Shown here in pieces: positions 19,774 to 29,007 of a stretch of 34,116 nt of DNA. Within the stretch, counting starts at the first letter, position 1; each line of letters opens with the position of its first letter. The notes below the pieces were generated by a model. That model was not told where the DNA came from and did no database searches. It saw only the letters and a program-made list of their open reading frames with translations. A program made the position numbers and the translations under genes. Location of the stretch: assembly GCA_012729495.1 (NCBI GenBank), contig JAAYCZ010000310.1, positions 1 to 34,116 on the forward strand, written 5' to 3'. Source of the DNA: Syntrophomonadaceae bacterium. GTDB lineage: Bacteria; Bacillota; Syntrophomonadia; Syntrophomonadales; Syntrophomonadaceae.

Positions 19774-20221
19774 CAGCCAGCACCTCTACCATGTCTCCCT
19801 TTTTAATATGCCCTCCGTGAATGACGCGGCAAAACAATCCTTCGTAGGGAAGCAAGGTGACGCCCAAAGTCCTGGTCACAACGCTGGGATGATCCTCCTT
19901 GCCAATCTGACTTACTTCCAGAACGGCATCATTACCAATTTTGAGTTTACTGCCCACGCCAGCCTCCGAAAGATCCAATCCCTCAATTAATAGATTTTCA
20001 GCAAATTGACCGGGGCCGATCTGCATATTTTTTTCGCGATTAACCCGTTTGACACTTTCCCAGGCAAGACAAGTAACCTGACGGCCCCAGTCACCGGCAT
20101 GACCGTCATTCTCAATGCCAAAATCTGTTATAAGCTGAGCTTCAGCTACCTCGTACTTTAGCTGTCCACGCTCAGCGGCGATACAAATTGAATGTAGATT
20201 CCCTTCTGCCAATTGTCCCAC
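19766..20221 (-). CDS. MOSC domain protein
   Basis: 151 aa; 'GIENDGHAGDWGRQVTCLAWESV', 'PGQFAENLLIEGLDL', 'LPYEGLFCRVIHGGHIKKGD'; overlaps mog by 8 nt. Confidence 0.85.
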   Translation of the reverse strand: MGQLAEGNLHSICIAAERGQLKYEVAEAQLITDFGIENDGHAGDWGRQVTCLAWESVKRVNREKNMQIGPGQFAENLLIEGLDLSEAGVGSKLKIGNDAVLEVSQIGKEDHPSVVTRTLGVTLLPYEGLFCRVIHGGHIKKGDMVEVLADV

Positions 20222-20235
20222 TCCTTGTTAACAGT

Positions 20236-20715
20236 TTATTGGTTTCCATAAACCAAGTGTCCGCTTTTACCGCCTGATTTCTCCAGTAACCTGATGTCAG
20301 TAATTTTCATCCAGCGATCAACCGCTTTGCACATATCATAAATGGTTAAGGCAGCTATGCTTACCGCGGTCAGCGCTTCCATTTCAACCCCGGTTTTGCC
20401 TGTAGTTTTCACTTGTGAGGTAATTACTATGCTTGACTCGGTCTCATCTAGTTCGAAATCCATGTCAACTCCGCTCAGAGATAGGGGATGACACATGGGT
20501 ATAATCTGGGAGGTCTGCTTGGCTCCCATAATTCCAGCCACTTGAGCAACCGCCAGCACATCACCTTTTTTAATAGCCCCGTCCCGAATCATGATAAGCG
20601 TTTCCGGCTGCATGCAGACCACGGCCTGTGCCCGGGCCAGACGAACCGTATCTTCTTTTTCGCTAACGTCTACCATACGGGCATAGCCCTTTTCATTGAT
20701 ATGGCTTAAGCCCAT
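20236..20715 (-). CDS. moaC: Cyclic pyranopterin monophosphate synthase
   Basis: '[29 protein letters not shown]', '[18 protein letters not shown]', '[34 protein letters not shown]'; the internal ATG (MGLSHINE) after GGGGG is the more likely start than 20730. Confidence 0.93.
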   Translation of the reverse strand: MGLSHINEKGYARMVDVSEKEDTVRLARAQAVVCMQPETLIMIRDGAIKKGDVLAVAQVAGIMGAKQTSQIIPMCHPLSLSGVDMDFELDETESSIVITSQVKTTGKTGVEMEALTAVSIAALTIYDMCKAVDRWMKITDIRLLEKSGGKSGHLVYGNQ

Positions 20716-20719
20716 GCCA

Positions 20720-21700
20720 TTATCCCCCAATCTGATACATCATGCGGTGGTTGTCTTCCCCCCAGCCGCTTTGCATATGGTGTCGCTTGGGTTTTGAAAA
20801 GATTGTCTGCATAAATAATTGTTTAAGCTCTTCATCATCTGTACTGCGCCTGAGAGCAGGTTTTAAATCTGTTTCTCCCTGCTCATACAGACAAGCTCTC
20901 AATTTTCCCTCCGCGGTCATCCTGATGCGATTGCAGCGCCCACAAAAATGATTGCTCATAGGAGAAATAAATCCTACCGATCCCATTCCGCCGCCTATCT
21001 TATAATAATTAGCCGGGCCACTGCCTTCGATTTTAAAGGATTCTTCCAAAACATATTCCTGCTCGATACGTTGTTTAATTTCCTGACTGGTCATGAGACG
21101 GTCCCGGCGCCAGAACAGCAGATCCCCGATCGGCATAAATTCAATGAATCTTATATGCAGCGGGTATTTGCAGGCCAATTCAGCAAAATCCATGATTTCA
21201 TTATCGTTAAATCCTTTGATAACCACCGTATTAATTTTTATGGGATGAAGTTCCAATGCCAGCGCTTTTTCAATACTATTAAGTACGGCTGACAGATCCC
21301 CCGATCTGGTTATAAAGCGATATTTCTCCGCAACCATGGAATCCAGACTGAAATTCACTCGCTTTAACCCGGCAGCTTTTAACTCCTCAGCCAGGGGAGC
21401 AAACAAAATCCCGTTCGTGGTAATTGCAATATCATCAATCTCTTTAATATCATTTATATAGTGAACTAATTGACTGATGTTCCTGCGCACCAAAGGTTCC
21501 CCGCCGGTCAGTCTTACTTTACGAATCCCGATGGAAGCACCTACCCTGACCAAGTGGGCGATTTCTTCCAAGGAAAGAATGTCATTATGTCCTACATAGC
21601 TGATGCCAGTTTCGGGCATGCAATACTGGCAACGCAGATTACAGCGATCCGTTACCGAAACACGCAAATAATTTATTTCTCTTCCCTGTCCGTCCAACAT
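20720..21700 (-). CDS. moaA: GTP 3',8-cyclase (radical SAM)
   Basis: '[22 protein letters not shown]', '[15 protein letters not shown]', C-terminal '[30 protein letters not shown]'; true start likely [13 protein letters not shown] at 21700 after GGAGGGAGG. Confidence 0.95.
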   Translation of the reverse strand: MLDGQGREINYLRVSVTDRCNLRCQYCMPETGISYVGHNDILSLEEIAHLVRVGASIGIRKVRLTGGEPLVRRNISQLVHYINDIKEIDDIAITTNGILFAPLAEELKAAGLKRVNFSLDSMVAEKYRFITRSGDLSAVLNSIEKALALELHPIKINTVVIKGFNDNEIMDFAELACKYPLHIRFIEFMPIGDLLFWRRDRLMTSQEIKQRIEQEYVLEESFKIEGSGPANYYKIGGGMGSVGFISPMSNHFCGRCNRIRMTAEGKLRACLYEQGETDLKPALRRSTDDEELKQLFMQTIFSKPKRHHMQSGWGEDNHRMMYQIGG

Positions 21701-21754
21701 ATATTTTTCCTCCCTCCACCATGGGAAGTTGGGCACGCTCATTCATTAAAGCAG

Positions 21755-21928
21755 CTAAAAACAGCCTAATTCACATCCGTTGATCTTGATTTCCGCTTCA
21801 TCACAGGCTTTTCCGATCTGTTTGTATTCAAGATTCAATTTCTCGGCCAACTGGCGTGCATCGGCACAGCTGATTTTTCCCTGAGGAGCCAATTCTTTGA
21901 TTTTTTCAATGATTTCTTTGTTTTCCAT
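21755..21928 (-). CDS. Small 57-aa protein (MENKEIIEKIKELAPQGKISCADARQLAEKLNLEYKQIGKACDEAEIKINGCELGCF) heading the moa operon
   Basis: Not in the ORF track (below its length cutoff). ATG at 21928 after GGAGGAAT; ends 54 bp before the moaA start on the same strand; helix-turn-helix-like core and Cys-rich 'NGCELGCF' C-terminus. Confidence 0.85.
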   Translation of the reverse strand: MENKEIIEKIKELAPQGKISCADARQLAEKLNLEYKQIGKACDEAEIKINGCELGCF

Positions 21929-22166
21929 CAATTATTCCTCCTTAAAAATTGCAACCTGTGGTAAACTCTGATTAAATCTAATTTTTCCGCAAAATCATGC
22001 AAAAATCTATAATCAGTCTTGTTCATGCCTCATTATATACCAATTAGGACTCCGACAACAATGGATATAATTATAGTACCAGTTAGTAAATTTCGATAAA
22101 TTTGCACACATTATGTTAATATAGTGGTGATAGCTTCGGTGTCTGTTCCGCATATATATTGAGGAG

Positions 22167-22607
22167 GTGAAAATCATGACAACCGCCCAATGGGTTATAA
22201 TTGCTATAGTATGTGGTTCTATAGAAATTTTCACCATGGGCCTCTGGTTTCTCTGGCTGGCTTTGGCAGCCCTGTTGGTGGCTGTAGGAGTTCGTCTGGA
22301 TTGGCTATCGAGTTTGCAATGGCAGCTACTGATTTTTGCATTTTTCACCTTGATCTTCATTATTTTTACCCGTCCATTGGCGATTAAATTTTTTAAAACC
22401 AAAGATACCATCAGCAACGTTAAAGCTTTGGTAGGACAACACGGTATCAGCACCACCGATATTCAGCCTCTGCAATATGGACAGGTAAAAGTAAACGGAG
22501 AAATATGGACGGCCATAGCAGAAAGCGAGATCAAATCCGGCACCAGGATCGTAGTTAATGATATTGACGGGGTTAAACTAATCGTTAACCAAGCTGAACA
22601 GGAATGA
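22167..22607 (+). CDS. NfeD-like membrane protein (short form, C-terminal OB-fold)
   Basis: 146 aa; TM segments then 'LVGQHGISTTDIQPLQYGQVKVNGEIWTAIAESEIKSGTRIVVNDIDGVKLIV'; precedes an SPFH gene. Confidence 0.85.
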   Translation: MKIMTTAQWVIIAIVCGSIEIFTMGLWFLWLALAALLVAVGVRLDWLSSLQWQLLIFAFFTLIFIIFTRPLAIKFFKTKDTISNVKALVGQHGISTTDIQPLQYGQVKVNGEIWTAIAESEIKSGTRIVVNDIDGVKLIVNQAEQE

Positions 22608-22646
22608 AATGTGACCTAATCGTATACATCAGAAAGGGGTACGAGT

Positions 22647-23582
22647 ATGCAATATTTAAGTAGTTTTGCTTTAGTTCTATTTGTGATTATTATTGCTTAT
22701 TCAGCAATAAAAATAATCCGGCAGTCTACGGTAGGTATCGTAGAGCGACTAGGTAAATACCATAAAACGGCCGAACAAGGTATTAATGTCATTATTCCTT
22801 TTATCGATCGTTTTCGTGCCATAGTTGATATGCGGGAACAGGTAGTCAGTTTTGCTCCCCAGCCGGTTATTACCAAAGACAATGTAACCATGATGATCGA
22901 TACGATCGTCTATTATCAGGTAACCGATCCCTTCCGCTTCACTTATGAAATTGCCAATGCTATTATGGCCATTGACAATCTTTCCGCAACTACCCTGCGT
23001 AATATTGTCGGCGATCTGGAACTGGATCAGACCTTGACCTCAAGAGATCTGGTCAATAGCAAACTTCGCGCCATTCTCGATGAAGCCACTGATAAATGGG
23101 GCATAAAAGTCAACCGGGTGGAATTAAAAAATATATTGCCTCCCCAGGATATTCAGACGGCGATGGAAAAACAGATGCGCGCCGAACGCGAGAAACGTCA
23201 GGCAATACTATTGGCAGAAGGACAAAAAACAGCTACCATTCTCGAAGCCGAGGGAGAAAAACAAGCAGCTATTCTAAAAGCGGAGGCAGTGAAAGAAGCT
23301 GCTATACGTACGGCCGAAGGATCACGCCAGGCGAAAATACTGGAAGCCGAAGGTGAAGCGCAGGCAATTTTGAATGTGCAGAAGGCATTTGCTGATAGTC
23401 TGATCATGATCAAAGATGCCGGAGCTGATGACAAAGTGTTGGCGATCAAATCTCTTGAAGCCATCAAAAAGCTGGGCGATGGTCAGGCCACCAAGCTGAT
23501 CATACCTGCTGATCTGGCCGGTATCGGAGGCGTTTTCGCAGCTTTAAAGGAAGTTGTTTACGATAAACCGGAAGCAAAATAA
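22647..23582 (+). CDS. SPFH/band 7 (stomatin/paraslipin-like) protein
   Basis: 311 aa; 'TVGIVERLGKYHKTAEQGINVIIPFIDRF', 'DNVTMMIDTIVYYQVTDP', 'AEREKRQAILLAEGQKTATILEAEGEKQAAILKAE'. Confidence 0.95.
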   Translation: MQYLSSFALVLFVIIIAYSAIKIIRQSTVGIVERLGKYHKTAEQGINVIIPFIDRFRAIVDMREQVVSFAPQPVITKDNVTMMIDTIVYYQVTDPFRFTYEIANAIMAIDNLSATTLRNIVGDLELDQTLTSRDLVNSKLRAILDEATDKWGIKVNRVELKNILPPQDIQTAMEKQMRAEREKRQAILLAEGQKTATILEAEGEKQAAILKAEAVKEAAIRTAEGSRQAKILEAEGEAQAILNVQKAFADSLIMIKDAGADDKVLAIKSLEAIKKLGDGQATKLIIPADLAGIGGVFAALKEVVYDKPEAK

Positions 23583-23674
23583 ATATCGTTGTCCCATTCA
23601 AAAAAAGGTTGTTGAAAATCGTTTACGAAAAAATACAGCCTCCGGCTAAAGACCAAAAATAACACAAAATAAAC

Positions 23675-23715
23675 CAGCCCATACCACTTTTATAAGTGCT
23701 ATGGGCCTGTTTTTT
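23675..23715 (+). terminator. Rho-independent terminator of nfeD-SPFH
   Basis: CAgGCCCATA-type stem (CAGCCCATAcCACTT ttat AAGTGcTATGGGCcTG) then TTTTTT. Confidence 0.82.
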
Positions 23716-23896
23716 GCAAGGAATAATATTTTTTATTTTAGCGACAGTTTTTTACATTTCTTCCCCGCTCATATACCTTGGGGCAAGCCGGGCAGCAATA
23801 TGCTTTTAAGGGCCGGCGCCTTCCCTCCCTGCTCAAAAAAGATGCCCGGTACAAGCATCATTCTTTACCGGCTACTGTTAGCATAGTTGCCTGCCA

Positions 23897-24481
23897 TTAA
23901 AAATAATCCCAATTAATAACCAGTTCCGACTTCTCGGTTACAATCCAATGCATGGGGACATCATTTTCATGGGGAAAGACTGAATCGACCACTTGAAATT
24001 CGTAGCAAATGCCGCACTTAAATGCGTGGCTGCGAAGTCCCGGCAGGAAGCGGTCATAATAGCCCCGGCCATATCCCACCCGGAACCCCCCTGCATCAAA
24101 GGCCAGGCCCGGCGCCAGCACTACATCAATCTCTGCCAAAGGGTAAGCATCACCCAGCGGTTCACGAATACCGAATGAACTAACTTTTGTCTCCGGCCAA
24201 CCTTGCCACTCGACGGGCTTGATCTGATCCCCCTCCACCCGCGGCAGGAGAATGGTTTTCCCCAACTGATGCTGTTGCTCATAAAATGATTCCAGATTGA
24301 CCTCGTTTTGCATAGGCGCATATCCCATGATGGTTCGGGCTTTTTGCACCGGCAGCAAATCATTAAGGCGCCGGGCAATGGTTATACCGGCCTGCTGTAC
24401 CTGCTCCGGAGCCAGCAGTTTACGTTTTTCTTTCATTTCACTACGCAGGATCGCTTTGGAACCCTGTAGATTTATATGCAT
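23897..24481 (-). CDS. 5-formyltetrahydrofolate cyclo-ligase
   Basis: 194 aa; 'AILRSEMKEKRKLLAPEQ', 'IMGYAPMQNEVNLESF', 'VLAPGLAFDAGGFRVGYGRGYYDRFL'. Confidence 0.93.
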   Translation of the reverse strand: MHINLQGSKAILRSEMKEKRKLLAPEQVQQAGITIARRLNDLLPVQKARTIMGYAPMQNEVNLESFYEQQHQLGKTILLPRVEGDQIKPVEWQGWPETKVSSFGIREPLGDAYPLAEIDVVLAPGLAFDAGGFRVGYGRGYYDRFLPGLRSHAFKCGICYEFQVVDSVFPHENDVPMHWIVTEKSELVINWDYF

Positions 24482-24498
24482 GGCAAACTCTCCTCATC

Positions 24499-25272
24499 CT
24501 AAGCCTGGCTTTTTGGCGCTGCGCTATGCTTCTTTTTCCAGCTATGCAGCAGCAGGGCAAGCAGGAATATACCAATACTTATGATTTGCCCCATGGTAAA
24601 GGGCCCGAAGTTGATCTGACTTTCGCGCCAAAACTCAACCACAAAACGGTAAAACGAATAACCCATAAAATAAAATACAAATACTTCTCCGTTATACCTG
24701 CGGCGCGGATAATACCAGAATAAAATGATAAAAAGAACAAAGTTGATTAAAGAGCTGAACAACTGGGTAGGATAACGAACCAAACTGTCCACATAGGGAA
24801 AAACAACTCCGCAGCTTGAACCGGTTATTTTCCCGTAACAACAGCCGTTAAGAAAACAGCCGATTCTTACGATGGCATACCCAAGGGCCACAAAAGGAGC
24901 AAACATATCCAGTACATTCCATAAGGGGTAGCCTTTGCGGCGTAAATACCAGATAAACAAAGGCACATCCACCAAGACCGCTCCATACCATACCAAGCCG
25001 CTCAGACCGTTCTTCAGGGATAAAACTGCAGCCGGATCAGTCAGCAATTCCTGCCATTGATAGGCAATTATATACAACAGACGCGATCCCAATATTCCTG
25101 CCAGAACCAGAATTATCACCATATCCAGCACCGAATCGGCATCATAGCCTTCGCGTTTAAACATTTTTGTCAATCCAATGGCGGCAACAATAACTGCTAT
25201 AGCTAACATAAATCCCCAGGAATATATTTTTATATTGCCAAATTCTAACAACACCGGATGCATCCTTATCAA
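24499..25272 (-). CDS. lgt: Prolipoprotein diacylglyceryl transferase
   Basis: 257 aa; 'GLSGLVWYGAVL', 'PFVALGYAIVRIGCFLNGCCYG', 'RYPTQLFSSLINF', 'YSFYRFVVEFWRE'. Confidence 0.95.
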   Translation of the reverse strand: MIRMHPVLLEFGNIKIYSWGFMLAIAVIVAAIGLTKMFKREGYDADSVLDMVIILVLAGILGSRLLYIIAYQWQELLTDPAAVLSLKNGLSGLVWYGAVLVDVPLFIWYLRRKGYPLWNVLDMFAPFVALGYAIVRIGCFLNGCCYGKITGSSCGVVFPYVDSLVRYPTQLFSSLINFVLFIILFWYYPRRRYNGEVFVFYFMGYSFYRFVVEFWRESQINFGPFTMGQIISIGIFLLALLLHSWKKKHSAAPKSQA

Positions 25273-25287
25273 TCCCTTCTTTAGAAA

Positions 25288-25411
25288 TTATCCACAAGTT
25301 TGAATATCCCATTTCTAGCCGCTTATCTTTTTTAAATCATTGTAATTATTTCTTAAAAGGGCAGAAATCAAGAAACAACAGTTATCAACAGACTTATACA
25401 CATTATCCACA
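25288..25411 (+). promoter_or_regulatory. DnaA-box cluster
   Basis: TTATCCACA 25288-25296, TTATCAACA 25382-25390 (one mismatch), TTATACACA 25394-25402 and TTATCCACA 25403-25411, all on the + strand, separated by AT-rich sequence. Confidence 0.75.
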
Positions 25412-25418
25412 GGCTAAA

Positions 25419-26429
25419 TTACAAGGAATTTAGGCTCGGCTGTGCATTAATATTAAGCGGGGCAAAATTCCCCGTGATATAGTCAAAATAGGCCTTGCCC
25501 GCAATCATAGCCGCATTGTCAGTGCATAAACCCAGGGCCGGATAAAATAATTGCCGACCTTCTTGCTGCGCTCTAATTGTCATCAATTGTCGAAGCGACT
25601 GGTTGGCAGCTACCCCTCCCGCTAGCATAATAGAGCGGACCTGGTAATTATTTGCCGCACGAATCGTCTTTTCCACCAAAATTTCAACAAGCGCCGCCTG
25701 AAACTCAGCCGCCATATCTTCCACCCGGACTTCTCCTCGGCGTGATTGTTTGATCCAGAGATTCATGGCCGCAGTCTTTAAGCCGCTGAAACTGAATTCA
25801 TAATCATTCCGGTCAAGAAATACTCTGGGCAGATGATAAATACCCGCTGTCCCCTGCTCGGCCGCTTTTTGGATCGCCGGACCACCCGGGTAGCCCAAAC
25901 CTAAAAAACGCGCTACCTTGTCAAAGGCTTCCCCGGCGGCATCATCACGTGTTTGACCAATCAGGCGGCTTGTGCCCATGTCTTCCATGTATAGCAGACT
26001 GGTATGACCACCGGATACGACCAGACAAATAGCCGGAAATTCAATTTCCCGATGCTCCAGAATATTTGCCCAGATATGGCCCTGCAGATGATCGACGGCA
26101 ATCAGGGGTTTGCCCAGTCCATAGGCAAAAGCTTTGGCAAAAGACAGACCTACCAATAAGGCACCGATTAATCCGGGGCGATTGGTTACGGCCACGGCAT
26201 CGATATCATTATATTTAAGACCAGCTTCCCGGAAGGCAGTTGCCACTACCGGCGCAATATTTTCAATATGCTTGCGGGAAGCCACCTCCGGAACAACCCC
26301 GCCAAACTGCTGATGGATGCTGATCTGCGAATTGATAATGTTGGCCAGTATCTCCTGACCATTTTTAACAATTGCCGCCGCCGTTTCATCACATGAACTT
26401 TCGATGCCAAGAATCAAAGTGTCTTTCAT
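25419..26429 (-). CDS. tsaD: tRNA N6-adenosine threonylcarbamoyltransferase
   Basis: 336 aa; 'LGIESSCDETAAAIV', 'VVPEVASRKHIENI', 'LVVSGGHTSLLYM', 'LAGGVAANQSLR'. Confidence 0.98.
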   Translation of the reverse strand: MKDTLILGIESSCDETAAAIVKNGQEILANIINSQISIHQQFGGVVPEVASRKHIENIAPVVATAFREAGLKYNDIDAVAVTNRPGLIGALLVGLSFAKAFAYGLGKPLIAVDHLQGHIWANILEHREIEFPAICLVVSGGHTSLLYMEDMGTSRLIGQTRDDAAGEAFDKVARFLGLGYPGGPAIQKAAEQGTAGIYHLPRVFLDRNDYEFSFSGLKTAAMNLWIKQSRRGEVRVEDMAAEFQAALVEILVEKTIRAANNYQVRSIMLAGGVAANQSLRQLMTIRAQQEGRQLFYPALGLCTDNAAMIAGKAYFDYITGNFAPLNINAQPSLNSL

Positions 26430-26447
26430 TTTTTCACACCAACTCCA

Positions 26448-26900
26448 TCAGAATAAATATCGGGTCATAACCAGCGCATCTTCACCATTATCTGTATAAT
26501 AAGCTTTTCTGACTCCTGTCTGTACATAACCGAGTTTGTTATACATGCCTAAAGCAGCTTTATTGCTTGGTCTGACCTCCAGCAGAATACGGGTGGCCTG
26601 TTTGGTCCGGGCAATTTTCTCCAGCTCCCGCATCAAATCACTGCCGATTCCCTGTCCGTGATATTTACCGGCCACTGCCACATTGGTAATATGAGCTTCC
26701 TCGAAAACCACCCAAATTCCTCCGTAAGCAGCGATATCTCCGCCATCATCACAAACCAGATAATTGGCAAACTGGTTCTTCAATTCTCCCAGGTAGGAAT
26801 CCCGTGACCAGGGCAGACTGAATGATTCCTTTTCAATAATCATCACCTTGTCTACATCGGTTTCGGTCATTTTCCGCATCATATATTTTGTATTCAGCAA
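26448..26900 (-). CDS. rimI: Ribosomal protein S18 alanine N-acetyltransferase
   Basis: 150 aa GNAT; 'ESFSLPWSRDSYLGEL', 'AHITNVAVAGKYHGQGIGSDLMREL', 'LLEVRPSNKAALGMYNKLGY'; in tsa cluster. Confidence 0.93.
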   Translation of the reverse strand: MLNTKYMMRKMTETDVDKVMIIEKESFSLPWSRDSYLGELKNQFANYLVCDDGGDIAAYGGIWVVFEEAHITNVAVAGKYHGQGIGSDLMRELEKIARTKQATRILLEVRPSNKAALGMYNKLGYVQTGVRKAYYTDNGEDALVMTRYLF

Positions 26901-27617
26901 CTATAACGCTCCTTTGCCCAACCTGTATTCTGCTTCTGAAAGTCTCACATAAATCGGTCGCAGGGCATAAGCATCATCAAAATCATTCTTTATTGCCCTT
27001 TGCCAGGCCAGACTGCCCAGCGCTGCAGCCCGGGGCAACATCAACGGTCCCGGGGCTACCTGCAAAACGTCCTGAAAGTATTCCTGAAAAAACTCCTCGT
27101 AGGGATAAAAGCCATCTCCTAAAAGGGTTATATGGGGTTTTCCCAATACCGTTGCCAGCTCGCGTGCCCGAGCGGCCATCTCCTGAGGGGAACAGGCCAT
27201 ATCTTCAGTTAAACGCTGCGGGATGTCCCCGTCAGCAGCAAAATAAGCAGTATATACTTCCTGTTTGCGTGCATCCAGCAAAGGGCAAACCAAATTCTCG
27301 CTAAAGACAATATTGTGGGCCAGTACGTCCAGGGTCGAAATGCCTAGCAATGGTTTCCCGCAGGCCATGCTCAATCCCTTGGCAGTTGCCAGGCCAATTC
27401 TCAAACCGGTAAAGGAACCGGGACCAACCGTAACTGCTATGGCATCAAGATCAGCCACCGTAATCTCACAATCATGCAAAACCCGATCCACACCTGGCAT
27501 TAATGTCTCTGAATGGGTTTTCTTGAAGTTGATAAATTCTTCGCGCATTACCTTTTGATCATGGAGCAACGCCAGGCCGGCCACCGGGGTAGCGCTATCT
27601 ATGGCCAGAATGTACAA
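26901..27617 (-). CDS. tsaB: tRNA t6A biosynthesis protein TsaB
   Basis: 238 aa; 'LAIDSATPVAGLALL', 'VTVGPGSFTGLRIGLATAKGLSMACGKPLLGISTLDVLA'. Confidence 0.96.
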   Translation of the reverse strand: MYILAIDSATPVAGLALLHDQKVMREEFINFKKTHSETLMPGVDRVLHDCEITVADLDAIAVTVGPGSFTGLRIGLATAKGLSMACGKPLLGISTLDVLAHNIVFSENLVCPLLDARKQEVYTAYFAADGDIPQRLTEDMACSPQEMAARARELATVLGKPHITLLGDGFYPYEEFFQEYFQDVLQVAPGPLMLPRAAALGSLAWQRAIKNDFDDAYALRPIYVRLSEAEYRLGKGAL

Positions 27618-28074
27618 ACTGCATCAATCCTTCTAGTTTTTTTTCATATTTTGCTCCCCGGGCAGTGATCTGCACGCAACGGGCAAGTTCATAATCATCG
27701 TAGAGAAGTGAAATCGTTACCAGCAAAGCTTCTGCCGGCAATGATTGATCTGTCAGGTTGGGCCATTCAATCAGGGATATGCCCTTTCGCTCAAGATAAT
27801 CTTCCAGTCCCAGATCAAATGTATCCCCTGTCTCCAGACGGTAAAAATCAAAATGGTAAAGGGGGGGATCAACTTCATAAATATTCATCAGGGTAAAGGT
27901 GGGGCTGGTTACCCGCCCATTATATCCCCTCGCTCTGGCAATCCCCCTCACCAGTGTGGTTTTACCCACACCCAGTTCGCCCATAAGATAAACAACATCA
28001 TCAGCTTCCAGCAGGGAAGCCATATGCTTTCCCAAGGCCAGCATTTCCTCTTCACTATTTATAATCAGATCCAT
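27595..28074 (-). CDS. tsaE: tRNA t6A biosynthesis ATPase TsaE
   Basis: 159 aa; Walker A 'LMGELGVGKTTLVRGIARARG', 'VTSPTFTLMNIYEVDPPLYHFDFYRLE', 'LIEWPNL'. Confidence 0.96.
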   Translation of the reverse strand: MDLIINSEEEMLALGKHMASLLEADDVVYLMGELGVGKTTLVRGIARARGYNGRVTSPTFTLMNIYEVDPPLYHFDFYRLETGDTFDLGLEDYLERKGISLIEWPNLTDQSLPAEALLVTISLLYDDYELARCVQITARGAKYEKKLEGLMQFVHSGHR

Positions 28075-28102
28075 TTATTCACCTCAAAATCTGCTTCGTC
28101 AT

Positions 28103-28798
28103 TTATAGCAGAGCCCGGTAATCATCCCGGATTAGCTTAAAATCTTCCCAGACAGGGCGCTTGTAATTAGGGTTTCTCAGCAGAGCTGCCGGATGATAGG
28201 TAGGCATTATTTTTATTCCGTTTCTCTGCAGCCACTTCCCGCGCAGCTGACTGATCTTGGCGCGGGGGTCAACCACTGCCTGGGTGGCCATAGCGCCTAG
28301 GCAGACAATGATTTGGGGCTGAATGATTCTGATTTCCGCCTCGAGATAATTGCGGCATACTTTGACCTCATCGGGGTTAGGCAGACGGTTGCCGGGTGGC
28401 CTGCATTTCACCACATTGGTTATATAGACCTCTTCCCTTTTAAATTCAGCCGCAGTCAGAATCTGGTTTAACAGTTGACCGGCACGCCCCACAAAAGGAA
28501 GGCCCTGCTCATCTTCATCACTACCAGGCCCTTCGCCTACAAAAATGATTTTCGAATTTACGTTGCCGGTACTGAATACCACCTGTTTACAAGTCTCCCG
28601 TAGACGGCAGCCTTTACAGCCAAGGGCTTTATTTTTAAGCATTTGTACGTCATGAAAATCTAAATAGGCTTCTTCGATCTTTACCCCGGGCAGGAAAGCG
28701 ATATCCTGAACCATTTCAGATACAATGCTCGCGGTGGTATTCTCCACCTGCTTTTGGGGTTCTTCTTCGTCAAACAAACCCTGCTGCTCAATAATCAT
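28103..28798 (-). CDS. Family 4 (Fe-S) uracil-DNA glycosylase
   Basis: 231 aa; 'CKGCRLRETCKQVVFSTGNVNSKIIFVGEGPGSDEDEQGLPFVGRAGQLLNQIL', 'YITNVVKCRPPGNRLPNPDEV', 'PTYHPAALLRNP'. Confidence 0.94.
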   Translation of the reverse strand: MIIEQQGLFDEEEPQKQVENTTASIVSEMVQDIAFLPGVKIEEAYLDFHDVQMLKNKALGCKGCRLRETCKQVVFSTGNVNSKIIFVGEGPGSDEDEQGLPFVGRAGQLLNQILTAAEFKREEVYITNVVKCRPPGNRLPNPDEVKVCRNYLEAEIRIIQPQIIVCLGAMATQAVVDPRAKISQLRGKWLQRNGIKIMPTYHPAALLRNPNYKRPVWEDFKLIRDDYRALL

Positions 28799-28916
28799 TC
28801 TTTCCCCTCCCCTGATGTTTTAACCATTGGCTGGCATATGGCCGGCCCGGTAAGCCTTTTAATATTCATGAACATTATATCTGATTTGACCCATTTTGAC
28901 GAATAAAGAAATAAAT

Positions 28917-28954
28917 CGGACTCCGCAATACAGGGTTGCATTGCCGGAAGTCCG
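28917..28954 (-). terminator. Hairpin downstream of dapA, possible terminator
   Basis: CGGACT-cc-GCAAT acagggttgc ATTGC-cgga-AGTCCG; the minus-strand tail ATTTATTTCTTT is only moderately T-rich. Confidence 0.5.
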
Positions 28955-29007
28955 AAAATTTAATAAATCCAATTACTGCGGCTGCAGATAGACTGGATTA
29001 CGGATTA

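Noticed and set aside
21929-22166. Moco riboswitch upstream of moa genes
   Set aside because: The leader is short and lacks the recognisable conserved Moco RNA core; only a generic AT-rich stem is visible.
23096-23356. Repetitive, charged ORF within the SPFH gene
   Set aside because: Alternative frame of the coiled-coil AEGEKQA-type repeats of the SPFH protein.
23701-23886. 61-aa plus-strand ORF after the SPFH terminator
   Set aside because: Starts inside the terminator stem; no RBS and no recognisable sequence.
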